This document shows positions 17,780 through 25,632 of a stretch of DNA of 64,000 bases, piece after piece. The notes under the pieces were generated by a model that was not told the DNA's origin, ran no database searches, and saw only the letters and a list, made by a program, of their open reading frames with translations. Origin of the DNA: Caldilineae bacterium (lineage in GTDB: Bacteria > Chloroflexota > Anaerolineae > Epilineales > Epilineaceae); assembly GCA_020634625.1 (NCBI GenBank), contig JACKBJ010000017.1, forward strand, positions 1-64,000, given 5' to 3'. How positions within the stretch are numbered: position 1 is the first letter of the stretch; every line of letters starts with the position of its first letter. A program made the position numbers and the translations under genes.

Positions 17780-19855
17780 CTACCCGCTCCGACCCTCCAG
17801 CAGCCGCGAGCGGACCTGCGCCGCGACGCTGTCGGCCTGCAGGCTGGTCACCGGACAGAGCTCGCCACCCAGGTGCCGCGCCAGATCGGCCGCCGGCGAT
17901 GGGATTGCCGTCGGACGCTGGCTGTAGAGGTCGATGACCAGCGAGCGAACGCCCCGGGCGCGGAGGCGCGCCGACAGGAGCCGTGCCTCCTCGGCCGGCG
18001 GCCGGCCGCTCAGCGAGATGTTGCCGGCGCCGTCGGTGAGCAGCACCAGCAGGGGCAGGGCGGTGGGATCGCGCATCAGCTCGCGCTCGAAGAGCCGCTC
18101 GGCCGTATGGAGCGCGTGCGACAACGGTGTCTTCCCGCCCACGGCGATGTCCACCAGGCGCTGCCGGGCCATCGAGACGCTGGCGGTGAAGGGCAGGACC
18201 ACCCGCGTGCCGCTGCGACGGAAGACGGCCAGGGCCACCCGATCGCGTCGCTGATAGGCATCGACCAGCAGGGACATCACCGCACCCTTGGCGGCTTTGA
18301 GCCGCTCGGCGGTGGCCATGCTCCAGCTGGCGTCGACCAGGAAGAGCACCAGGTTGCCGGTCTTGCGCATGCGGATCTTGCGCTGCAGGTCCAGGGCCTG
18401 CACGTCGAGCGCCGCGCCCACCGCCAGCGGCGCCTGCCGGATGGCCGCGCTGCGCAGGGTCGCGTCGAAGGCGATGTCGTCCAGGCGCTCGCCGGCCGGC
18501 TCGGCCCGCACGTAGCGGCCGCGCCGGGTATCCGAACGCGCCACGTTGCGCCGGCCCGAGGCTCGGCGCGTCATCCGGTCGAGCCGGGCATCCAGGCTGC
18601 GCACCTCGAGGCTCTCGTCGCCGGCCACCGGACGCGGGTCGCCATCACCGCCCGGCTGGCCCTGCCCGGGCCGCGGCATGCCGCCACCCTCGACGCCCGG
18701 CGCGGCGGTACCGGGGTCGCCGCCAGCGCGGGGCTGGCCGCCCTCGGCCGGCCCGCCGCCACCGCCCTCGGGCGGGCCTCCGGCCTGGCTTCCTCGCGGC
18801 GCGTCGTCGTCCGGATCGTCCTCGCCCCGGCCGAAGCGCTCGAGCACGGCGTCGATGCCCGAGAGATCCGCGGCATCGCCCTCGAAGATCCCACGCCGCA
18901 TTCGGTGCGGCAGGGCCAGACGCGCCGCCAGCGCCAGGTCCTCGACCCGCAGCCGGTCGCGGCCCTCGAAGGCCGCGTTGGCCTGCGCGCCCTTGAGGAT
19001 CGCCAGCTCGGCGCGATGCCCGTCCACGCGCGCCTCGCCGACCAGCTCGGCCGTCAGGCGCAGGTCGCGATCGCGAATCGCCACGTCCGGCAAGCGCCGG
19101 CGGGCCGCGATCACCGCTTCGCGCATGCGCATCTCCTCGGCCGCCCAGAGCTCGGCGAAGGTGGCCGGATCCGCATCGAAGGCCAGACGACGGCGCAGGA
19201 TCTCGGTGCGCAGCTCCAGGTCCTCGACGGCATGGACCTCCACCGAGAGCCCGAAACGGTCGGTCAGCTGGGGTCGCAGATCGCCTTCCTCGGGGTTCAT
19301 GGTGCCGACGAGGATGAAGCGTGCCGGATGGGTGAAGGACACGCCTTCGCGCTCGACGAAGTTGACGCCCATGGCGGCGGCATCCAGCAGCGCGTCCACG
19401 ACGTGGTCGTCGAGCAGGTTGACCTCGTCGACGTAGAGCACGCCACGGTTGGCCGCCGCGAGCAGCCCCGGCTCGAAGTGCCGCTCGCCCGAGGCCAGCA
19501 CCTTCTGGATGTCCAGGGTGCCGACCACGCGATCCTCGGTGGCGCCGATCGGCAGGTCCACGAAGGGCGTCGGCCGCTCGCTCACCCCCAGCCGCTCGCC
19601 GCCGGCGGCCCGGGCGGCACAGTCGTCGCAGCGCGTCTCCACCGGCAGATCCGGGTCGCAACCGAAGCGACAGCCGGCGACGGCCCGCACCGGCGGCAGC
19701 AGCGCGGCCAGCGCGCGGGCGGCGGTGCTCTTGGCCGTGCCGCGCTCGCCACGGATCAGCACGCCCCCGATATCCGGGCGCACCGCGTTGAGCACCAGGG
19801 CGCGCTTGAGCGCCGCCTGGCCCACGATGGCGGAGAAGGGGTAACGGCGAAGCAT
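17780..19855 (-). CDS. ChlI-ChlD-type fused metal chelatase (AAA+ and VWA)
   Basis: A 691-residue fusion of the two small subunits of an Mg/Co-chelatase motor. N-terminal AAA+ domain: Walker A GERGTAKST (36-44), Walker B VLYVDEVNLLDDH, sensor GTMNPEEGDLRPQL. An inserted Cys-rich patch (CRFGCDPDLP then CDDC) could bind zinc. A roughly 80-residue Gly/Pro/Glu-rich acidic linker follows. The C-terminal VWA domain has MIDAS DASWS (508-512) and LLTDGAGN. It would power insertion of a metal into a tetrapyrrole together with a large CobN/BchH subunit, which is not in this window. Start at 19855 (LRRYPFSAIVGQ), chosen by domain limits and by the -10 element directly upstream. Confidence 0.88.
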   Translation of the reverse strand: MLRRYPFSAIVGQAALKRALVLNAVRPDIGGVLIRGERGTAKSTAARALAALLPPVRAVAGCRFGCDPDLPVETRCDDCAARAAGGERLGVSERPTPFVDLPIGATEDRVVGTLDIQKVLASGERHFEPGLLAAANRGVLYVDEVNLLDDHVVDALLDAAAMGVNFVEREGVSFTHPARFILVGTMNPEEGDLRPQLTDRFGLSVEVHAVEDLELRTEILRRRLAFDADPATFAELWAAEEMRMREAVIAARRRLPDVAIRDRDLRLTAELVGEARVDGHRAELAILKGAQANAAFEGRDRLRVEDLALAARLALPHRMRRGIFEGDAADLSGIDAVLERFGRGEDDPDDDAPRGSQAGGPPEGGGGGPAEGGQPRAGGDPGTAAPGVEGGGMPRPGQGQPGGDGDPRPVAGDESLEVRSLDARLDRMTRRASGRRNVARSDTRRGRYVRAEPAGERLDDIAFDATLRSAAIRQAPLAVGAALDVQALDLQRKIRMRKTGNLVLFLVDASWSMATAERLKAAKGAVMSLLVDAYQRRDRVALAVFRRSGTRVVLPFTASVSMARQRLVDIAVGGKTPLSHALHTAERLFERELMRDPTALPLLVLLTDGAGNISLSGRPPAEEARLLSARLRARGVRSLVIDLYSQRPTAIPSPAADLARHLGGELCPVTSLQADSVAAQVRSRLLEGRSG

Positions 19856-19863
19856 GGCGGCAG

Positions 19864-19872
19864 AGTATAGCA
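19864..19872 (-). promoter_or_regulatory. Extended -10 element TGCTATACT giving a probably leaderless chelatase mRNA
   Basis: On the minus strand TGC-TATACT ends 8 bases before the chelatase ATG (19855). The -10 matches the consensus in five of six bases with a full TGN extension. With the usual 6-8 base distance, transcription would start at or within 3 bases of the ATG. Confidence 0.55.
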
Positions 19873-19957
19873 TGTCGCCGCTGCCGGCCGGCCCGTGACG
19901 GCGCATATGGTTTGCGTGCAAGCGCGTCGATAAGCCGCACGCCGGGCCACGGAAAGC

Positions 19958-19986
19958 TGGACAATCCCGGCGAGCCGTGGTAAAAG
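19958..19986 (+). promoter_or_regulatory. Sigma70-like promoter for the kinase-regulator genes
   Basis: TGGACA (19958-19963), 17-base spacer, TAAAAG (19981-19986). The -35 matches five of six and the -10 four of six consensus bases. It sits in the only clearly AT-rich patch of the region (19981-20005), about 40 bases before the kinase ATG. A TTATGA further downstream is an alternative -10. Confidence 0.45.
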
Positions 19987-20025
19987 TAATGTTATGAAAT
20001 CTTGGTTTGGACAGGTGGCAAGCCC

Positions 20026-21204
20026 ATGAACGGCTCTTCTTCGCATTTCGACGTCGTGGCCCCGCCGTCGGCTGCCGAAGGCACGCGCGCGGGCGTCGAC
20101 GCCGGCCGTCTGGCGCTCCTGTCCGAGATCGGTCGTGCCGCGACCGGCCTGGTCGATCGTCTGGCCTTCCCGCCCCTGGCCGCGCAGAACATCGTCGCGA
20201 TGGTGGATGCCGAAGCCTGCGAGATCTGGCTCGACGAGGACGGCCCCGTCCTGGCGGCCACCTTCCGCGCCGCGTCCGCCGAACCGGGCGGCTCGGCGGC
20301 GCTCGAGGACCTCGAGACGGCGCTCGGGGGCGAGCCGCTGCTGGCCGATCTCTGGCTCTGTCTGCCGATTCCGGGCGATCCCAAGCCCTCGGGCGTGCTG
20401 GCGGTTCGCCGGCGCGGCGCCTGGCTCGACGAAGAGCGCTCGCTGCTCGAGATCGCCGCCTCGCTGATCGACCTGGGCGTCGAGATGGCCTCGGCGGGCC
20501 GGCTGGACGACAAGGCGCGCGACGAGTTCCTGGCCCTGATCGGCCACGACCTGCGCTCGCCCTTGTCGATGGTCCGCGTGGGTGCCCAGCTGGCCAGCCG
20601 CAACCTCGATGCCGGCGACCTCGAGAGCGTCCAGCAGGCGCTCCGGATCATCGAAGCCCAGAGCTCGCGCCTGGTGGCGCGCCTGGAAGCCCTGCTCGAC
20701 GCGGTGGCAGCCGACGGACGGCTCCTGATGCGCCTCGAAGCGATCGACATGGGCGACTTCGCCGCCAGCATGGTCGAGCCCTTCCGTCTGGCCGCGCTCG
20801 AGTCGGGAGCCGACACCCGGTTCTCGGTCGAGCTGCAGCCGGGAACGCCACGGGCTCGCGGCGACCGCATCCAGCTCGGGCAGGTGCTCGAGCACCTGCT
20901 CGACAACGCGGCCAAGTACGCCGCCGGCGGTCGGGTGACGGTCAAGATCGAAGCGGTCGGCGGCAACGTGCAGCTGAGCGTCTGCGACACCGGTCCGGGC
21001 ATCGCCCCCGAGGATGTCGAGCGCGTCTTCGCGCCCTTCGGCCGGGGCCGCAGCTCGGCCGGCAAGGAAGGCTACGGCCTGGGCCTCTACCTGGCGCGCA
21101 ACATCGCGGCGGCGCACGGCGGCCGGCTCTGGATCTCGCGCACCTCGCGCAGCGGGACCTGCATGAGCCTGGCCATCCCGGCCGCCAGCGAGGACGAAGC
21201 GTGA
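20026..21204 (+). CDS. Sensor histidine kinase with divergent N-terminal GAF-like domain
   Basis: A 392-residue cytoplasmic kinase with no membrane segment. Residues about 30-155 resemble a GAF sensor (AAQNIVAMVDAEACEIWLDE). The phosphoacceptor region is DEFLALIGHDLRSPLS with His174. The ATP-binding domain follows with N box LLDNAAKYAAGG, G1 CDTGPGIAPEDVERVF and G2 GYGLGLYLARNIA. The ATG at 20026 is used (AGGTGG upstream) instead of the longer frame from 20002. The stop overlaps the GTG of the response regulator (GTGA), so the two are translationally coupled and most likely cognate. Its position before a large polysaccharide locus suggests that it may control surface glycan synthesis; this is inferred from context only. 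Confidence 0.88.
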   Translation: MNGSSSHFDVVAPPSAAEGTRAGVDAGRLALLSEIGRAATGLVDRLAFPPLAAQNIVAMVDAEACEIWLDEDGPVLAATFRAASAEPGGSAALEDLETALGGEPLLADLWLCLPIPGDPKPSGVLAVRRRGAWLDEERSLLEIAASLIDLGVEMASAGRLDDKARDEFLALIGHDLRSPLSMVRVGAQLASRNLDAGDLESVQQALRIIEAQSSRLVARLEALLDAVAADGRLLMRLEAIDMGDFAASMVEPFRLAALESGADTRFSVELQPGTPRARGDRIQLGQVLEHLLDNAAKYAAGGRVTVKIEAVGGNVQLSVCDTGPGIAPEDVERVFAPFGRGRSSAGKEGYGLGLYLARNIAAAHGGRLWISRTSRSGTCMSLAIPAASEDEA

Positions 21205-21923
21205 AGCGCAAGCGCATCCTGATCGTCGATGACGAGCCCGATGCGCGCGCTCTGCTGAAGATGGCGCTGCGGGCCGACGACATCGAGGTCATCGAGGCCA
21301 GCGACGGCCTCTCGGCACTGCGCCTGGCCTACGAGATGCGGCCGGACCTGATCGTTCTGGACATCGCGATGCCCTTGATGGACGGCTGGCTCACCTGCCA
21401 GCGCATCCGCGAGGTCTGGGACACGCCGATCATCATGGTGACGGCTTCGAGCGAGCTCGAGGCGCGGGTCCGCGGCCTCGAGCTCGGGGCGGACGACTAC
21501 CTGGCCAAGCCCTTCGACGTCGACGAGCTGCAGCTGCGCGTGCGCTCGGTCATGAAGCGCGCCGAGGAGCGGCCCTACCTCGAGCGTCCGGCGCGCTACG
21601 CCGACGACCACCTCCTGGTCGACCTGGCCACGCGCGACGTGATGGTCGACGGCGAGTCGGTGGCCTTGACGCCGATCGAGTTCGGCATCCTGCGCTATCT
21701 GGTGCAGCACCCCAACCAGCCCATCGCCTCCAGCGACCTCCTCCAAGCGGTCTGGGGCGACTCCTACGACGACGCGGAAGCCACCCTGCGGGTGCACCTG
21801 CACCACCTGCGCCGCAAGATCGAGCCCGACCCGCGTCGGCCGCGCTACGTGCGCACCGAACGGGGCATCGGCTACCGCTTCCAGACGCACGCGACGGGCA
21901 GCAACGGCAACGGCGTCGGATGA
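21201..21923 (+). CDS. OmpR/PhoB-family response regulator
   Basis: A 240-residue regulator. The receiver has the acidic pair D10-D11, phosphoacceptor D54 (LDIAMP), Thr81 (VTAS) and Lys103 (LAKPF), so it should be phosphorylated normally. The C-terminal winged helix (about 135-230) is of the OmpR type, with LTPIEFGILRYLVQHP and a recognition region ending RTERGIGYRFQ. GTG at 21201 overlaps the kinase stop. It probably binds tandem repeats at its targets; the closest candidates are the glycan locus immediately downstream and the kinase promoter itself. Confidence 0.93.
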   Translation: MKRKRILIVDDEPDARALLKMALRADDIEVIEASDGLSALRLAYEMRPDLIVLDIAMPLMDGWLTCQRIREVWDTPIIMVTASSELEARVRGLELGADDYLAKPFDVDELQLRVRSVMKRAEERPYLERPARYADDHLLVDLATRDVMVDGESVALTPIEFGILRYLVQHPNQPIASSDLLQAVWGDSYDDAEATLRVHLHHLRRKIEPDPRRPRYVRTERGIGYRFQTHATGSNGNGVG

Positions 21924-22002
21924 GCGCCTTCGGCCCCGGCTCCGATCGCGCATGTCGGCGCGATCGGCCGAATTCGCCGCCATGTGGGAAGGGTGGATCG
22001 CC

Positions 22003-22674
22003 GTGACGACCAAACGCAAGGTCACCATCCTCTCGGCCGACGGAGTGCTCGGCTCCGGCTTGGCTCGCGCCCTGGCCGAGGCCGGTTTCGCGACCGAGCT
22101 CCTGCCCCTCGGCTCGGATGTGGACGATGGCGGCCTGGCGGTGGTCGACCTGCGGGGCAACGCGAGCTGGGACCTCCTCGAACGGCTCGAGACGCGCTTC
22201 CTGCTCGTGGTCGACGGCGCCGTCGCCATGCGCCGCGGCTTCGAGCTGGGCGCCGAGGACTGCGTCCTGGGCGATGCGCACCCCGACGAGATCGCGGCCC
22301 GCTGCGAGGCCGTCCTTCGGCGCACCGGCGTGCGCAGCCAGCCGGGCGAGGAGACCCTGTCGATCTACGTCGACCGGCGGCTATGGGTCAACCTGGGCAC
22401 GCGCCAGGTCTGGGTCCAGGGCCGGCCGGCCAAGCTCACCCCGCGCGAGTTCCGGCTGCTGCGCCACCTGATCAAGCACCGCGACCAGACCCTGGGCCAC
22501 GAGGAGATCCTCGAGGCCGTCTGGGGCCGCGACGGGGAAGCCGGTCGGCCGACCGAGGTCCTCAAGCAGTACATCTGGCGCTTGCGCCAGAAGATCGAGC
22601 TCGACCCCAACCAACCGGACACGATCGTGACCGACCCCGGCGCCGGCTATCGCTTCGTCAGCCGCATCGACTGA
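22003..22674 (+). CDS. OmpR-like winged-helix protein with degenerate receiver
   Basis: A 223-residue paralogue-like protein 79 bases after the true response regulator. The N-terminal half keeps the length and a D49 at the phosphoacceptor position (LAVVDLRGN). However, the acidic pair is reduced to a single Asp (SADGVL), and the conserved lysine region reads DCVLGDAHPDE with no lysine. Phosphorylation is therefore unlikely. The C-terminal winged helix is complete (KLTPREFRLLRHLIKH, LKQYIWRLRQKIE, GAGYRFVS). It probably acts as a constitutive or differently triggered DNA-binding regulator. GTG at 22003 has GGAAGGG upstream; ATG at 21952 or 21982 would add an odd N-terminal tail. It ends 9 bases before the ligase gene of the glycan locus. 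Confidence 0.85.
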   Translation: MTTKRKVTILSADGVLGSGLARALAEAGFATELLPLGSDVDDGGLAVVDLRGNASWDLLERLETRFLLVVDGAVAMRRGFELGAEDCVLGDAHPDEIAARCEAVLRRTGVRSQPGEETLSIYVDRRLWVNLGTRQVWVQGRPAKLTPREFRLLRHLIKHRDQTLGHEEILEAVWGRDGEAGRPTEVLKQYIWRLRQKIELDPNQPDTIVTDPGAGYRFVSRID

Positions 22675-22683
22675 GCGCTAGGC

Positions 22684-25632
22684 ATGTCCCCCGCGACGCC
22701 GGCCGACCGGCCCGCACCGCGCCTACGCGCCGCGGCCGATGCCCTGGTCGAAGCCGCCTGGATGGCCGCCGTCCTGCTCGCGCCGCTCTACTTCAACCCA
22801 CGCTCGGCGCGCGTCTTCGAACCCGACAAGCTGGCCTGGCTGATCCTGCTCGGCATCGCCGCCTGGCTCGGGCTGGTCCTGCGTGCAAGCCAGGACCCGG
22901 AGGCCCGCCGCAGCCTGCCGGCCACGCTCCGCCGCCCGCTGCCGCGAGCGGCGCTGCTCACCGGCCTGGCCGTGTGCCTCGGCACCCTGACCTCGGTCGC
23001 ACCGACGGTCAGCCTCTGGGGCGCCTACCGCCGCGGCCAGGGCCTCATCGCATCGCTGGCCCTCCTGGCCCTCTTCGCGGCCGCCGCCGCATCGGGCGGC
23101 CGCATGGCCCTTCGAACCCAGCTGCCGCGGCTGGCCTCGATCGCGATCGTGGCGGCGAGCCTCTATGCCCTGCTCCAGCGGCTCGGCTACGACAGCTTGC
23201 AGTGGACCATCTTCGGCAGCGGCCCCTCCGAACGGGCCTTTGGCCCGCTGGGCAACCCGATCTTCCTGGGCGCCTGGCTGGCGATGGCGCTGCCGCTGGC
23301 CCTGACCGGGCTGATGCAGGCCCGGGATGCGCGGCGCCTGGCCCTGCCCGGCGCGGACGGGCGGCTGCTCGGTCATGGCCTGGCCCTGCTGCTCGGCACG
23401 GGCGGCCTGCTGGCCACCCAGAGCCGCGGCCCGCTGCTCGGCCTGGCGGCCGGGCTGGTCTGCTTCGCCATGCTGGACGCGCTTCGGCGCGGGCGCCGAG
23501 GGCTCGCCGTCGGCGCCGCGTCCGCAGCCGGGCTCGGCCTGCTCGGGCTGATCGGTCTGGCTCGCCTCGGCGTGCCCGGCCTCGAGCGCCTGGGCCAGTT
23601 GCTCGCGCTGGGATCGCGCACCGCACGCTCCCGGCAGCTGGTCTGGCAGGCGATCGGCGACCTGGCAGGCGCCGACCTGCCCCGTGCGGTCCTCGGCTAC
23701 GGCCCCGAGAGCCTGGCGTTCGTGCTGCCGCCGCACCTGTCCGAGCGCATCATCCAGCTCAGCCCCGAGCAGTACTTCGACCGGGCCCACAACCTGCTGC
23801 TCGACACCTGGGTCTCGACCGGCCTGCCGGGCCTGCTGGCGCTGCTGCTGGTCTTCCTGGCCGCCTTTCGCCTGGGCTTCGAGCGGCTCGGGCTGCTGGC
23901 CGCAGCCTCGGCCGGGCGCCGCCTGACCCTGGCGATGCTGGGCGGCGCCGGCCTGGGCGCGCTGCTGCCGGCCCTGGTCGGCCAGCCGGCGTTGGGCGCG
24001 CCGCTGGCGATGGCCGGGCTGCTGGCCGGCGCCCTGGCCTTGCCGCTGCTCTCCCGCGAGCCGGTCGGTGGGCCCGCGCAGCTTCCGAGGCGCTGCCGGG
24101 CGCGCGCCCGGCAGCGCGCGCGCGCGGCGGCGGGGCGCGGGCCGAGAGCCGCCGGCCCGGCGAACGACCCCGGCTCGCGCGCCGGTCGGGAGGCGGCCGG
24201 CACCGTCACCGCCGATGCCTGGCTGACCCTGGGCCTGCTGGCCGCCCTGGCCGCCCACCTGGTCGAGGCCATGGTCGGCCTGCCCACGGCCGCCGGCGAC
24301 TCGCTGATGTGGATCACGCTGGGCCTGCTGGCCGCCCGGCCAGCGGCCGACCGGTCGGACGTCGGGGCTCGCGCCGGCGAGCCGAGCGAGCCGTCGAACA
24401 GCCCGTTGGCGACGGGCGCGATCGAGGGTCTCGCGCTGGCCGCCGTCTTGATGGCGCCGCTGCTGCTGCCCTCGCCCACCGAGACCCTGGCGGCCTGGCC
24501 GATCCTGCTGCTCCTGCCGGCCATCTGGCTGATGTTCGAGCTGCTCGCGTCCGGCCAGGCCGGCCATCGCGAGCGCAATCTGGCGCGCTTCGGCGTCGCG
24601 GCCACCTTCGTCCTACTCTTGACCGGGCTGGGTCGGCGCTCGGGCGGCGAGGTGCTCGCCTTCGCCCTGACCCTGGCGATCGCGCTGGCGATCCCCACCC
24701 TGATCGCCTGGCGGCATGCGAACGCCGGCCCGCCACCGCCGACTCGACGGCTGGCCCAGCGGATCGGGTGGGCTGCGCCGGTCGGGATGCTGGCGCTGAG
24801 CCTCGCCGGGGGCTGGTGGCTGGCCTTGCGGCCCATCCTGGCCGATGTCGCCGCGCGCGAAGGCCAGGAAGCGCTGACCAACCAGGATGCCGTCCGGGCG
24901 CGCCAGCGCCTGGAATGGGCCCACGATCACTGGCCCGAGCAGCCCATCTTCGAGGCCTTGCTGGCCAGCGCCTACGAGCTCGAAGCCGGCGACCCGAACC
25001 ATCCCGCCGCCCGTCGCAGCGCGGCCCTCGACGCCGCCGGCGCAGCCCTGGAGCGGGCGCATGCCGCATCGCCGGACGACTACTTCGCGGCCCGTCTCGG
25101 GATGCTCCTGCGCCGACGGGGCGACCAGGCCCTGACCGATGCCGACCCCGCGGCCGCCGAAGCCTGGTGGCTGCGGTCGCGCGCGTATTACGCCGAGGCT
25201 CTGGCGCGCCACCCGCTCAACCCGCAGACCCTGCTCGAGAACGCGGGCCTGCTCGAGCGCCTGGGCGAGGTCGGCGGCGCCGCCGATGCCTACGCGCTGG
25301 CCTATCGGTTGAATCCGGCCCTGCTCGAGGCCGCCGCTGGCGCGATCCGGATGCACCTGGCCGGCGGCTCGATCGCGCCGGCCGACGCGATCCTGGGCCA
25401 GCTGCTGGCCAGCGGCAACAGCCGCGAGGCGATCAACGGCGCCCTGCAGGACCGCGGCGGGATCGTGGGCAAGGCGCCCCTCGGCCCGGCCCAGGTGCTG
25501 CTCCTGGCTCGCGGCGGCGAGACCGAAGCCGCCGCGCAGCTGCTCGCGCTGCTGCGCGAGCGATCGACCCCGCCCGCCGAACCCGCCCTCGAGGCCCTGC
25601 AGCGCTGGCTGGACGCGCTCCAGGCTCCGTGA
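22684..25632 (+). CDS. O-antigen ligase/polymerase (Wzy/WaaL family) fused to a TPR domain
   Basis: A 982-residue protein. The first about 700 residues have about 14 hydrophobic segments with the Wzy/WaaL-type periplasmic loop, which includes the RAHNLLLDTWVSTGLPG motif (the H is part of the proposed active region). A disordered Arg/Ala/Gly-rich stretch breaks the membrane part near residues 462-500. The remaining C-terminal 250 residues are tetratricopeptide-like (for example FEALLASAYELEAG, NPQTLLENAGLLERLGEVGG, DAYALAYRLNPALLEA). The enzyme joins or polymerises lipid-linked glycan outside the membrane, and the TPR part may dock the substrate or partners. It is the first gene of the glycan locus and is coupled to the flippase by a GTGA overlap. 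Confidence 0.88.
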   Translation: MSPATPADRPAPRLRAAADALVEAAWMAAVLLAPLYFNPRSARVFEPDKLAWLILLGIAAWLGLVLRASQDPEARRSLPATLRRPLPRAALLTGLAVCLGTLTSVAPTVSLWGAYRRGQGLIASLALLALFAAAAASGGRMALRTQLPRLASIAIVAASLYALLQRLGYDSLQWTIFGSGPSERAFGPLGNPIFLGAWLAMALPLALTGLMQARDARRLALPGADGRLLGHGLALLLGTGGLLATQSRGPLLGLAAGLVCFAMLDALRRGRRGLAVGAASAAGLGLLGLIGLARLGVPGLERLGQLLALGSRTARSRQLVWQAIGDLAGADLPRAVLGYGPESLAFVLPPHLSERIIQLSPEQYFDRAHNLLLDTWVSTGLPGLLALLLVFLAAFRLGFERLGLLAAASAGRRLTLAMLGGAGLGALLPALVGQPALGAPLAMAGLLAGALALPLLSREPVGGPAQLPRRCRARARQRARAAAGRGPRAAGPANDPGSRAGREAAGTVTADAWLTLGLLAALAAHLVEAMVGLPTAAGDSLMWITLGLLAARPAADRSDVGARAGEPSEPSNSPLATGAIEGLALAAVLMAPLLLPSPTETLAAWPILLLLPAIWLMFELLASGQAGHRERNLARFGVAATFVLLLTGLGRRSGGEVLAFALTLAIALAIPTLIAWRHANAGPPPPTRRLAQRIGWAAPVGMLALSLAGGWWLALRPILADVAAREGQEALTNQDAVRARQRLEWAHDHWPEQPIFEALLASAYELEAGDPNHPAARRSAALDAAGAALERAHAASPDDYFAARLGMLLRRRGDQALTDADPAAAEAWWLRSRAYYAEALARHPLNPQTLLENAGLLERLGEVGGAADAYALAYRLNPALLEAAAGAIRMHLAGGSIAPADAILGQLLASGNSREAINGALQDRGGIVGKAPLGPAQVLLLARGGETEAAAQLLALLRERSTPPAEPALEALQRWLDALQAP

